From contig NZ_JANUGP010000012.1 in NCBI RefSeq assembly GCF_024753135.1, forward strand, positions 124,001 to 188,000: a stretch of DNA of 64,000 bases, read 5' to 3'. A program made the translations under genes and the position numbers. Of the stretch, positions 8,497 to 16,548 are shown piece after piece. The notes beneath the pieces are model-generated. The model did no database searches, was not told where the DNA came from, and worked only from the letters and a program-made list of their open reading frames with translations. Origin of the DNA: Streptomyces pyxinicus (GTDB taxonomy: Bacteria; Actinomycetota; Actinomycetes; Streptomycetales; Streptomycetaceae). Each line of letters begins with the position of its first letter. The first letter of the stretch is position 1.

Positions 8497-10006
8497 CGTG
8501 TCCTCCGGACGGTACGGCGGCGATGGCGCGCATCAGCTCGTCCTCGGTGACGGCGTCGCCGGTCAGCTCCCGCACCACCGCGCCGTCCTTGAGGACCAGC
8601 ACCCGGTCGCTGCCCTCGATCAGCTCCTCGGGGTCGGAGGAGATCAGCAGCACGGCCAGCCCCTCGTCGGCGAGTTCGTCCACCAGCGCCTGCACCTCGG
8701 CCTTGGCGCCCACGTCGATGCCGCGCGTCGGCTCGTCCAGCAGCAGCACCTTCGGCTGCAGGGCCAGCCAGCGGGCCAGCAGCACCTTCTGCTGGTTGCC
8801 GCCGGAGAGTTCGCCGACCTTCTGGTGCGGTCCGGCCGCCTTGATGCGCAGGCGCTTCATGAAGGTGTCCACGATCCGGTCGATCCGGGCGTCGTCGACC
8901 AGGCCGAACCGGGTGAGCGACGGCAGCGCGGCGAGGGCGATGTTCTCGCGCACCGACAGTCCCGGCACGATCCCCTCGCTCTTGCGGTCCTCCGGCAGCA
9001 GGCTGATGCCGGCCCGGATGGCGGCCGGCGTGGACCCGGTGCGCACCGGGGTGCCGGCCACGACGACCCGCCCGCTGTCGACGGGCAGGGCGCCCGCGAC
9101 GGCCTTGGCGGTCTCGCTGCGCCCCGAGCCCAGCAGCCCGCCGAGCCCGAGCACCTCACCGGGCCGCAGCGCCAGCGACACCCCGGACAGTCGGTGACGT
9201 ACCGTCAGATCATGTGCGGCGAGGACGGGTTGGTCCGCGATGGCGTGGGACCCGGAGAACTTCGTACGGCCCTCCCGGCCGACCTCGCCGATCTCGCGGC
9301 CCAGCATCAGCGACACCAGCCGGAGCCGGTCGAGTCCGGCGAGGCGCCCGGTGTGCACCACCCGCCCGTCGCGCAGCACGGTGACCGCGTCGCAGATCTC
9401 GTACAGCTCGTCCATCCGGTGGCTGACGTAGACCACGGCGATGCCGCGCTCGCGCAGGGTGCGGATGACGTCGAAGAGGGTGCGGACCTCGCGCGGTTCC
9501 AGGGACGAGGTGGGCTCGTCCATCACCACGACCCGGGCGTCCACGGCCACGGCCCGGGCGAGGGCCACCATCTGCTGGGCGCCGACGCCGAGTTCGCGCA
9601 GCGGACGGCGGACGTCGACCCGGATGCCGAGGCCCCGCAACGTCTCGTCGGCCTCACGGTGCATGCGCCGGAAGTCGATGAGGCCGAGCCGGCCGCGCGG
9701 TTCACGGCCGAGGAAGAGGTTGCGGGCCACGCTCATCAGCGGGACCAGGTTCACTTCCTGGTAGATCGTGGAGATGCCGGCCTGCTGGGCCTGGAGCGGG
9801 GTGTGGAAGCGGACCGGGGAGCCGTCACAGGCCATCTCGCCGGCGTCCGGCCGGTAGACGCCGGTGAGGACCTTGATCAGGGTGGACTTGCCCGCGCCGT
9901 TCTCCCCCACCAGCGCGTGCACCTCCCCGGCGCGGGCGGTGAAGTCCACGTCGGACAGCGCCCGCACGCCGGGGAAGGTCTTGCACAGTCCGGTGACCGT
10001 GAGCAT
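8489..10006 (-). CDS. Sugar ABC transporter ATPase with two nucleotide-binding domains (MglA/RbsA/YtfR type)
   Basis: 505-residue cytosolic ATPase made of two fused NBDs, as in RbsA, MglA and YtfR. The first has Walker A GENGAGKST (about residue 35), a signature region LGVGAQQMVALARAVA and Walker B VVVMDEPTSSL. The second has a degenerate Walker A (GGLLGSGRSE), the signature LSGGNQQKVLLARWLA and Walker B VLLLDEPTRGID. A degenerate second P-loop is normal in this family. The start lies one base after the binding-protein stop. It powers import of a monosaccharide with the two permeases downstream. Confidence 0.94.
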   Translation of the reverse strand: MLTVTGLCKTFPGVRALSDVDFTARAGEVHALVGENGAGKSTLIKVLTGVYRPDAGEMACDGSPVRFHTPLQAQQAGISTIYQEVNLVPLMSVARNLFLGREPRGRLGLIDFRRMHREADETLRGLGIRVDVRRPLRELGVGAQQMVALARAVAVDARVVVMDEPTSSLEPREVRTLFDVIRTLRERGIAVVYVSHRMDELYEICDAVTVLRDGRVVHTGRLAGLDRLRLVSLMLGREIGEVGREGRTKFSGSHAIADQPVLAAHDLTVRHRLSGVSLALRPGEVLGLGGLLGSGRSETAKAVAGALPVDSGRVVVAGTPVRTGSTPAAIRAGISLLPEDRKSEGIVPGLSVRENIALAALPSLTRFGLVDDARIDRIVDTFMKRLRIKAAGPHQKVGELSGGNQQKVLLARWLALQPKVLLLDEPTRGIDVGAKAEVQALVDELADEGLAVLLISSDPEELIEGSDRVLVLKDGAVVRELTGDAVTEDELMRAIAAVPSGGHDD

Positions 10007-10007
10007 C

Positions 10008-11105
10008 TCAGTAGGCCTTGCCCAGGTCGGCCTTGGCGTTGTCCTTGGTGTAGGCGCTGTCCTGGATGACGATGTCCTGGGCGACCTTCTGCCCCTGGGT
10101 GAAGCTGTTTAGGGTCTGGAAGGCGAGCGGTCCGAAGCGCGGGTTGGACTCGATCACGCCGTCGATCCAGCCGTCCACGATGCCCTGCACGGCGTTGCGG
10201 GTGCCGTCGATGGTGACGATCTTGACATCGCCGGGCTTCTTGCCGGCGCCCTTGAGGGCGTTGACCGCGCCGAGGCCCATCTCGTCGTTCTCGGCGTAGA
10301 TCCCCTTGATGCCGGGCTTGGACTGGATCAGGTTCTCGGTGACCGACTGGCCCTTCTCGCGGGCGAAGTCGCCGGTCTGCCGGAAGACGATCTTCAGTCC
10401 GGGCGCCTTCTCCTTGACGCGGTCCTCGAAGCCCTTGGTGCGCTCGGTGGTGACGTTGTTGCCGGCCGCGCCGAGCAGGATGGCGATCTCGCCCTTGCCG
10501 CCGGTCGCCTCGATCATCCGGTCGGCGGCCCGTCTGCCCTGCTCCACGAAGTCGGAGCCGATGAAGCTGACGTAGTCCTTGCAGGCCGTGGCGTTGATCT
10601 TGCGGTCCACCGTGACGATCGGGATGTGCTTGGCGGCGGCCGAGCGCAGCACCGGCTCCCAGCCGTCGGAGTTCAGCGGCGCGATGACCAGCAGGTCGGC
10701 GCCCTTGGCGATGAGGTCCTGGACGTCGCTGATCTGCTTGGAGAACTGCGACTGGGCGTTGGCGGTGAGCAGTTTGACGCCGCGCTTGCCGGCCTCGGCC
10801 TTGAGGGAGGCGGTCTCGGCGATGCGGAAGGGGTTGGCCTCCTTCTCCGACTGGGAGAAGCCGACCGTCGCGGACTTGAGGTCGAGCTTCTTGCCGCCGT
10901 AGGCGTCGATGCCGCAGGTCGGCCCGGAACCGCCGCTGGGCGAGGCGACCACCTGGCCCGATTCGGCACTCCGGGAGGCGTCCTTGTCGCCGCCCGAGTC
11001 GTCCTCGGACTTGGCGCATCCGGCCATGAGGGCCAGGCTCGTGACGAGGCCGGCGGTGAGGAGGGTCCGCGCCCGGGCGCGGCGCTGCGGTGCGAGGTGC
11101 TTCAT
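10008..11105 (-). CDS. Sugar-binding lipoprotein (periplasmic-binding-protein family, YtfQ-like)
   Basis: Extracytoplasmic solute receptor of 365 residues. The N-terminus is a lipoprotein signal with a basic start (QRRARAR), hydrophobic core and lipobox LMAGC, Cys30 being the lipidated residue. The mature part is a type-I sugar-binding fold: ATVGFSQSEKEANPFR at the ligand cleft, DLLVIAPLNSDGWEPVL, IPIVTVDRKI, AENDEMGLGAVNALK and IVTIDGTRNAVQGI. SQSEKEANPFR and the double-permease operon resemble the galactofuranose receptor YtfQ. ATG 11105 is preferred (GGGGA five bases upstream); a TTG at 11117 is the only longer option. It is the first gene of the operon, with two candidate LacI-type operators in its promoter region. 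Confidence 0.92.
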   Translation of the reverse strand: MKHLAPQRRARARTLLTAGLVTSLALMAGCAKSEDDSGGDKDASRSAESGQVVASPSGGSGPTCGIDAYGGKKLDLKSATVGFSQSEKEANPFRIAETASLKAEAGKRGVKLLTANAQSQFSKQISDVQDLIAKGADLLVIAPLNSDGWEPVLRSAAAKHIPIVTVDRKINATACKDYVSFIGSDFVEQGRRAADRMIEATGGKGEIAILLGAAGNNVTTERTKGFEDRVKEKAPGLKIVFRQTGDFAREKGQSVTENLIQSKPGIKGIYAENDEMGLGAVNALKGAGKKPGDVKIVTIDGTRNAVQGIVDGWIDGVIESNPRFGPLAFQTLNSFTQGQKVAQDIVIQDSAYTKDNAKADLGKAY

Positions 11106-11137
11106 GGGAGTCCCCAAACGGCGTGGCCCCGGCGCAC

Positions 11138-11151
11138 TGGGAGCGCTCTCG
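11138..11151. promoter_or_regulatory. LacI-type palindrome in the transporter promoter
   Basis: TGGGAGCGCTCTCG carries an AGCGCT core with nearly symmetric arms, the form used by several Streptomyces LacI-family sugar regulators. It lies 33 bases upstream of the binding-protein start. The same GAGCGCTCTC core occurs at 21875-21886 upstream of the discoidin/GH64-like gene. Confidence 0.5.
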
Positions 11152-11205
11152 GGGTCGGACGGCTCTTGCGGTCAACTCGGCTTGCACGTCGGTCAGGGGA
11201 GGTTT

Positions 11206-11219
11206 TTACATCGTTGGAA
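11206..11219. promoter_or_regulatory. Operator copy 1 for the adjacent LacI regulator
   Basis: TTACATCGTTGGAA matches 12 of 14 positions of the reverse complement of 12387-12400, which sits in the glycosidase promoter. It lies about 100 bases upstream of the binding-protein start and just downstream of the lacI-type gene. The shared half-site CGTTGGAA suggests one regulator controls both units. Confidence 0.55.
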
Positions 11220-11273
11220 GACCCGTGTAAACCCCTCCCGCCCGAACTCCCCTCCGCCGGCCGGGCTTTACGG

Positions 11274-12281
11274 TCAGCGGCGCCCCAGGGTGCTCTCCCG
11301 TTCCACCAGCCGGAACTCGGCCGTCAGGGTCCGCCCGCCTGGGTCGCCCCGCCCCGACAGGCTGCGCAGCAGCGACCCCACGGCCAGCCGCGCGATGGCC
11401 CGTTTGTCCGGTGAGACGGTGGTCAGCGAGACGGCACCGAAGCGGCCCTCGGCGATGTCGTCGAAGCCGACCACGGCGACGTCCCACGGCACCCGCAGAC
11501 CGCGTTCGTGCAGCACCCGCATCGCCCCGATCGCGATCAGGTCGTTGAGCGCGAAGACCGCGTCGGGCCGCACCCCCGAGTCGAGCAGGCCGGCCATGGC
11601 CCGGGCGCCGTCGTCGCGGTCCCAGCCGCCGACCGGCACCACCAGGTCGTCCGGCGCCGGAACCCCGGCGGCGGCCAACTCCTCGCGCCAGCCGACCAGT
11701 CGCAGATGGGCGGGCCGGTTGGCGGAATCGGTGCGGGCACCCAGGTAGGCGATCCGGGTCCGGCCGCGGCCGAGCAGATGGCGCACCGCGGCCCGGGCCG
11801 CCGCCACGTTGTCGATGGCGATGTGGTCGTGCGGGGTGTCGTACTCGCGCTCGCCGAGCAGCACCAGCGGCACGTCGTCGGAGCGCCCCTGGAGGTCCTC
11901 CGCCTCCAGCTCCAGCGGGCTCAGGATCAGCCCGTCGATGACCCGGGCCCGGAAACCCTGGCTGACCAGCACCTCCTGCTCGCGTCTGCCGCGGGTGTGG
12001 TCGAGCAGCACCGTGAACTCGTGCTCGGCGGCGGCGTCGATGACCGCGGTCGCCAGCTCCGCGAAGTACGGGTTGCCCAGCTCCGGGACGGCGAGCGCGA
12101 TGATGCCGGTACGGCCCTTGCGCAGATGCCGGGCGGTCAGGTTCGGCCGGTAGCCGAGTTCGTCGATGGCCTCCTGCACCCGGGCCCGCATCGCCGGGGT
12201 GACGTGCGGATAGTTGTTCACGACATTGGACACGGTCTTGATCGAGACGCCGGCCCGCGCGGCCACGTCCTTCAGACTCAC
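11274..12281 (-). CDS. LacI-family transcriptional regulator of the sugar locus
   Basis: 335-residue repressor with an N-terminal LacI helix-turn-helix (SLKDVAARAGVSIKTVSNVV), hinge helix LTARHLRKGRTG, and a periplasmic-binding-protein-like effector domain (IALAVPELGNPYFAEL, DGLILSPLELE, FALNDLIAIGAMRVL, VGFDDIAEGRF). GTG 12281 matches the family N-terminus, but the GAGGAG site is 12 bases away; a TTG at 12287 would have ideal spacing, and longer starts are open to 12392. It sits between the transporter operon and the divergent GH2 gene, and a shared operator motif flanks it on both sides, so it most likely represses both until its sugar effector is present. Confidence 0.92.
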   Translation of the reverse strand: MSLKDVAARAGVSIKTVSNVVNNYPHVTPAMRARVQEAIDELGYRPNLTARHLRKGRTGIIALAVPELGNPYFAELATAVIDAAAEHEFTVLLDHTRGRREQEVLVSQGFRARVIDGLILSPLELEAEDLQGRSDDVPLVLLGEREYDTPHDHIAIDNVAAARAAVRHLLGRGRTRIAYLGARTDSANRPAHLRLVGWREELAAAGVPAPDDLVVPVGGWDRDDGARAMAGLLDSGVRPDAVFALNDLIAIGAMRVLHERGLRVPWDVAVVGFDDIAEGRFGAVSLTTVSPDKRAIARLAVGSLLRSLSGRGDPGGRTLTAEFRLVERESTLGRR

Positions 12282-12386
12282 CGGCAAAGGGAACTCCTCG
12301 CGTCGGCAAAGACTCCGGAAGCGCGGAGCCTTGTCATGACCCTGGACAGCGGCCGGGAGCCGTGCTCTCATGCCAACTGCCGTTGC

Positions 12387-12400
12387 TTCCAACGTTGTAC
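12387..12400. promoter_or_regulatory. Operator copy 2 for the LacI regulator, in the GH2 promoter
   Basis: TTCCAACGTTGTAC contains the perfect palindrome CAACGTTG with the central CpG typical of LacI-family operators. It lies 49 bases upstream of the glycosidase GTG and in the divergent gap with the regulator gene. It pairs with the site at 11206-11219. Confidence 0.6.
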
Positions 12401-12448
12401 AGACTGAAGCAGTGAGCCGCCACCCTTCCCCTCAGCCAAGGGAGAACC

Positions 12449-15052
12449 GTGCGCATCAGACCACTCCGACACCGACTGTCCCTTCTGCTCGCGGGCGTCC
12501 TGGGTTTCGCCGGGCTGTCCGCGGCCCCCGCCGCCACGGCCGCGGACACCCCCGCCGAGGTCCACGGCCTCAAGGGCGAGTACTACACCCAGTCCGCCCC
12601 GGGAGCCTTCGACTTCGACCAGCTCAAGGCCACCGGCTTCGACCCCCGGCTCGACTTCGACTCGCTGGAGTCCCGCCTCAGTTCGGCCACCGGGCGGTCC
12701 GACGACGTCAGCGTCCGCTGGACCGGCCGGATCGTCCCGGAGAAGACCGGCGCCACCACCTTCTCGATCACCGGTGACAACGGCTTCCGCCTCTGGATCG
12801 GCGGGAAACTCACGATCGACCACTGGGTCGACGACTGGGACCGCGAACAGACCAGCGCACCGGTCGAGTTGACCGCCGGCCAGGCCTACGACATCAAGGT
12901 CGAGTACTTCGAGCACTACGGGGGCTCCAACCTCCACGTGCGCTGGACCCCGCCCGGCGGTACCAAGACCGCCGTGCCCCAGTCGGCGTTCCTGCTGCCC
13001 GAGGGCTACGCCTACAACGGCGCCATCGCGACCACCGTCCTGCGCGACGGCCGCACCCTGCGCCTGGACTTCGCCCAGCGCCTGGCGAAACCGGCCGCCG
13101 CACTGACCGACCACCTCGGCGCGGTGATCGGCGGCGCGACCTGGCCCCTGGGCAGGGTCCGCCTGGACCCGGACGACCCCAGGTCCCTGCTCGTCTCGCT
13201 GAAGGAACCGGTCGTCGGCAACAAGACCGGCACCGCGTCCGGCCTGGCGGACGTCCGCTACGACGGCGCGGGCGGCCTCACCGGCCGGGACGGCAACGTT
13301 GTCAGCGCCTTCTGGAGCAGCGGCGCCAACCACTCCACCTACGAGCTGCGCACGAAATGGGCCGACGACGTCACCCCGGCCAACGCCCACCGCGAGTACC
13401 CGCGGCCGCAACTCACCCGCGACGCCTGGCAGAACCTCAACGGCCGCTGGCAGTTCGCCGCGGCGAAGCAGGATGAACAGCCGCCGGTCGGCCGCACGCT
13501 GGACGAACGCATCCTCGTCCCCTACCCGGTCGAGTCCCAGCTCTCGGGCATCGAACGGCACGAGGACCGCATGTGGTACCGGCGCACCTTCACCGTCCCG
13601 GCGGCCTGGAAGACCGGCGACCACAAGCGGCTCCAGCTGAACTTCGGGGGCGTCGACTGGCAGGCCGAGGTGTACGTCAACGGCACCAAGGTCGCCGAAC
13701 ACCAGGGCGGTTACGACAAGTTCAGCGCCGACATCACCGACGCGCTGAAGCCGGGCCGCACCCAGGAGCTGATCGTCGGCGTCTACGACCCGACGGACGC
13801 CGCGAACGGCGAGAACCCGCCGATGGGCAAACAGCGCCTGGACCCGAGCGGCATCTGGTACACGCCGTCCTCCGGCATCTGGCAGACGGTGTGGCTGGAA
13901 CCGGTCGCGGCGGACCACGTCGACCAGCTGAAGCTGACCCCGGACGTCGACAAGGGCACCCTCACCGTCGTCCCGCAGGGCGTCCGCGACGGCCTCCCGG
14001 TCACCGCGACGGCGTACGCCGGCAAGCACCGGGTCGCCACGGCCACCGGCCGCACCGGGGAGCCGCTCACCCTGAAGATCCCGCACGCCCGCCTCTGGTC
14101 GCCGGACGACCCGTACCTGTACGACCTGAAGGTGAGCGTCGGCGCGGACCGGGTCGGCAGCTACTTCGGCATGCGCTCCATCTCCGTGCGGAAGGTCAAC
14201 GGCACCCCGCGCACCGTCCTCAACGGCAAGCCGGTGTTCATGATGGCCACGCTCGACCAGGGCTTCTGGCCCGACGGCCTGCACACCGCGCCGAGCGACG
14301 AGGCGCTCGCGTACGACCTGAAGACGCACAAGCGGATGGGCTTCAACTCGGTCCGCAAGCACATCAAGGTCGAGCCCGACCGCTGGTACTACTGGGCCGA
14401 CCGGCTCGGACTGCTGGTGTGGCAGGACATGCCGGCCATGGCGGCGGGCGTGAACCCGTCGGCGTCGGCACGCACCGAGTACGAGCACGAGATGAAGGAG
14501 ATGATCGACGAGCACATCAGCAGCCCCTCGGTGGTGATGTGGGTCGTCTTCAACGAGGGCTGGGGCCAGTACGACGTCGACCGCGTCGCCGAGCAGGCCA
14601 AGTCCTGGGACCCGACCCGGCTGGTCAACAACATGTCCGGGCTCAACCTCGGCGCGGACGGCAAGGCCGGCGACATCATGGACGAGCACGGGTACCCGAG
14701 CCCGGCCCTGCCACCGCATCCAGACGGCGAACGGGCACTGGTCAGCGGTGAGTACGGCGGCCTCGGCCTCGCGGTGCCCGGCCACGCCTGGTCGGTCCAG
14801 CAGTCCTACGTGGACGTCGACTCCAGCACCTACACGGACGACTACCTGGAGAAGCTGGCCGAGGTGCGCGCGCTGGCCTGCGAGGGGAGCAACGGCGCGG
14901 TGTACACGCAGATCACGGACGTCGAGGGCGAGCTGAACGGCCTGCTGACGTACGACCGGAAGGTGGTCAAGCCCGACGTACGGCGCATCAAGGCGGCCCA
15001 GGACGCCCTGATCTCGGACGCGTCCCGGGCGACTCCGGCGGGCTGCGCCTGA
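12449..15052 (+). CDS. Secreted glycoside hydrolase family 2 protein with N-terminal PA14 domain
   Basis: 867-residue exported glycosidase. A Sec signal peptide covers about residues 1-32 (ending APAATAA). A PA14 carbohydrate-binding module follows (LKGEYYTQS near residue 41 to YFEHYGGSNLHVRW near 165). The GH2 jelly-roll, immunoglobulin-like and TIM-barrel domains then begin near residue 310 (REYPRPQLTRDAWQNLNGRW). The retaining pair is acid/base Glu703 in FNEGWG and nucleophile Glu768 in SGEYGG. GH2 activities include beta-galactosidase, beta-glucuronidase, beta-mannosidase, arabinosidase and galactofuranosidase; the adjacent YtfQRT/YjfF-like importer favours a furanoside, but this is inference. 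GTG start with AAGGGAGAA upstream. A 15-bp hairpin terminator follows. Confidence 0.93.
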   Translation: MRIRPLRHRLSLLLAGVLGFAGLSAAPAATAADTPAEVHGLKGEYYTQSAPGAFDFDQLKATGFDPRLDFDSLESRLSSATGRSDDVSVRWTGRIVPEKTGATTFSITGDNGFRLWIGGKLTIDHWVDDWDREQTSAPVELTAGQAYDIKVEYFEHYGGSNLHVRWTPPGGTKTAVPQSAFLLPEGYAYNGAIATTVLRDGRTLRLDFAQRLAKPAAALTDHLGAVIGGATWPLGRVRLDPDDPRSLLVSLKEPVVGNKTGTASGLADVRYDGAGGLTGRDGNVVSAFWSSGANHSTYELRTKWADDVTPANAHREYPRPQLTRDAWQNLNGRWQFAAAKQDEQPPVGRTLDERILVPYPVESQLSGIERHEDRMWYRRTFTVPAAWKTGDHKRLQLNFGGVDWQAEVYVNGTKVAEHQGGYDKFSADITDALKPGRTQELIVGVYDPTDAANGENPPMGKQRLDPSGIWYTPSSGIWQTVWLEPVAADHVDQLKLTPDVDKGTLTVVPQGVRDGLPVTATAYAGKHRVATATGRTGEPLTLKIPHARLWSPDDPYLYDLKVSVGADRVGSYFGMRSISVRKVNGTPRTVLNGKPVFMMATLDQGFWPDGLHTAPSDEALAYDLKTHKRMGFNSVRKHIKVEPDRWYYWADRLGLLVWQDMPAMAAGVNPSASARTEYEHEMKEMIDEHISSPSVVMWVVFNEGWGQYDVDRVAEQAKSWDPTRLVNNMSGLNLGADGKAGDIMDEHGYPSPALPPHPDGERALVSGEYGGLGLAVPGHAWSVQQSYVDVDSSTYTDDYLEKLAEVRALACEGSNGAVYTQITDVEGELNGLLTYDRKVVKPDVRRIKAAQDALISDASRATPAGCA

Positions 15053-15072
15053 CCCGTCTGACCGCGTGTGAC

Positions 15073-15114
15073 GGGCGTTCCGGCGGGCCCTGCCCGGGTC
15101 CCGCCGGAACGCCC
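15073..15114 (+). terminator. Strong hairpin terminator after the GH2 gene
   Basis: GGGCGTTCCGGCGGG pairs perfectly with CCCGCCGGAACGCCC, a 15-bp stem with a 12-base loop, 20 bases after the stop codon. Confidence 0.9.
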
Positions 15115-15228
15115 TCCCGCCTCCCGCCTCCCGTTCGACTTGCGGTGCGCCGACGGGCGCGGTAATGCGGCCGGGGCCCTTCCCGGCCCCGGTTGAAGTC
15201 GTCGGCGGGCGGACCGACAGTGGAGCGT

Positions 15229-15882
15229 ATGAGCCGTCACCGGCGCCCGCCCCGCAAGGCACCGTGGATCGCGGCCGGCGCGGCAGTGGCCGTGGCGGCG
15301 GGCGCCGGCATCTGGCTGGCGGTCCCGGACGGCGGAACGCCGAGCCCCCGTCCGTCGGCCTCGGGCGAACTCTCCCTGCCGACCTCGACCCCGCGCCCGT
15401 CCCACACCCCCGCACCGACGCCGTCCAGCCCCACCCCGCCGGCTTCCGCGAGCCCTTCCACCGAGCCCACCCCGACGACCCGGCGCCCCCAGACCCCGAG
15501 CAGCTCGCCGTCCCACCGTCCGCCCCCTCCGGCGAAGCCGACCTCGCGGAATCCGCAGCCACCGCCGAACCCGTCCCAGACCCCGACGGGCCGCCCCTCG
15601 ACAGCGCCCCCGACGCCCACGGCTCCGACGCCGCCCACCCGCCCGGCGACTCCGACGCCGACACCCACTCCCACGCCGACAGGGACGCGATCCGGTCCCA
15701 CGACGACCTGGTACACCTCCCCCGCCGCGGTGGCCGCGGCACAGCGGATGGCCGCCGCCGGCACCGTCGGCGATCCCGCGTGCTCGCTGGCCTCGGTGGG
15801 GCCGCCCGACCCCGCCCTGGTCCCCGCGGGCGGCCGTATCGGCATCGGAAGCCACGACGGCTACTGGTGCCTGATCTGGTAG
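15229..15882 (+). CDS. Membrane-anchored Pro/Thr/Ser-rich surface protein of unknown function
   Basis: 217-residue protein with a basic N-terminus (RHRRPPRK), one hydrophobic segment (about residues 14-34, IAAGAAVAVAAGAGIWLAV), and then about 125 residues very rich in Pro, Thr and Ser, including TPTPTPTPT runs. It ends in a compact domain of about 55 residues containing two Cys and Trp residues. This is the layout of a signal anchor, an extended cell-wall-spanning linker and a small exposed domain. The C-terminal domain is not recognised. ATG 15229 is preferred over upstream in-frame starts because the hydrophobic anchor then lies near the N-terminus. Codon use is biased by the repeat composition. 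Confidence 0.7.
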   Translation: MSRHRRPPRKAPWIAAGAAVAVAAGAGIWLAVPDGGTPSPRPSASGELSLPTSTPRPSHTPAPTPSSPTPPASASPSTEPTPTTRRPQTPSSSPSHRPPPPAKPTSRNPQPPPNPSQTPTGRPSTAPPTPTAPTPPTRPATPTPTPTPTPTGTRSGPTTTWYTSPAAVAAAQRMAAAGTVGDPACSLASVGPPDPALVPAGGRIGIGSHDGYWCLIW

Positions 15883-15897
15883 CGGCCCCGGCCCGCC

Positions 15898-16383
15898 TCA
15901 GGACCGCGCGCCCTCGGCGGCCCAGTCCTCGGTGAACCGATGCCGCTCCAGGCCGACCGCCTCGAACGCGTCCTGCCCCCGCTCCGCCCGGACACCGAGC
16001 CGACGGAGCGCCGCCGACACCGGGCTCACCTCCCGCCGGAACCCTCTCCTCGCCGACGTGTCGAACGGACCAGCCGTCAGGGCTCCGCCGGCCCACACGG
16101 CGGCCCGCTCCTCGCCGGCGCCACCGAAGTACTCCACCTCCACATAGGCGACCGGGCCCGCCACGGACCACCGGGCAAGGCCGCCCTCCCACCCTTCCGT
16201 CAGGCTCCGGAACCCCAGCCGCCGCGCGTCACCACCATCGGTCACGGCACCGAGGACCTCGTCCGTCACGGGCAGCAGCGCCAGCCCCTGCGCCAGGCGC
16301 GCCACCCGGGCGCCCTCGATCTCCGCTGCCGCGGGGCGCAGCACCGCCTCCGCGGCGATCACCGCCCGCAACTCGTACGCCAC
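15898..16383 (-). CDS. Conserved hypothetical protein (Streptomyces type)
   Basis: 161-residue protein of unknown function without signal peptide or membrane segment. It begins VAYELRAVIAAEAVLRP and contains an acidic aromatic strand (VAYVEVEYFGG) and a C-terminal stretch of charged helices. GTG 16383 has an excellent ribosome-binding site (GGAAGG, six bases upstream), which decides against the 44-residue longer frame. The gene converges on the Pro-rich surface protein gene. No catalytic motif is visible. Confidence 0.75.
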   Translation of the reverse strand: MAYELRAVIAAEAVLRPAAAEIEGARVARLAQGLALLPVTDEVLGAVTDGGDARRLGFRSLTEGWEGGLARWSVAGPVAYVEVEYFGGAGEERAAVWAGGALTAGPFDTSARRGFRREVSPVSAALRRLGVRAERGQDAFEAVGLERHRFTEDWAAEGARS

Positions 16384-16447
16384 GTCACGCCTTCCTTCCA
16401 GCCCGCGCAGGGCTCCCCGCATGCCCCCGCCGAGGGAAAGCCTTCGC

Positions 16448-16478
16448 CAACGATCGCCGCCTGATTCGCAACGATCGT
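16448..16478. promoter_or_regulatory. Repeated CAACGATCG boxes upstream of the HTH/metallopeptidase module
   Basis: CAACGATCG occurs at 16448-16456 and again at 16468-16476, exactly 20 bases apart (about two helical turns). The second copy extends into the perfect palindrome AACGATCGTT (16469-16478). They lie 70-100 bases upstream of the TTG start at 16549 and are good candidates for autoregulation by the module's HTH protein. Confidence 0.55.
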
Positions 16479-16548
16479 TTCGAACTCGGGGTCGAACCCC
16501 TAGGATGCCGCACAAGGCAACTCGGCCGCCGTACAGGGGAGTCCGTCG

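Noticed and set aside
11138..11151. Assigning the AGCGCT palindrome to the local LacI regulator
   Set aside because: The glycosidase promoter lacks this palindrome, while a different motif (CAACGTTGG) is shared by both promoters, so the local regulator more likely uses the latter.
12368..16192. A reverse frame of 1,274 codons opposite the GH2 gene and its flanks
   Set aside because: It crosses a terminator, the LacI/GH2 promoter region and the Pro-rich protein, and shows no domain. The GH2 protein on the other strand is certain.
16490..16505. tRNA-like T-arm (GGGGTCGAACCCC)
   Set aside because: Only a five-base hairpin; no acceptor, D or anticodon arms can be drawn around it.
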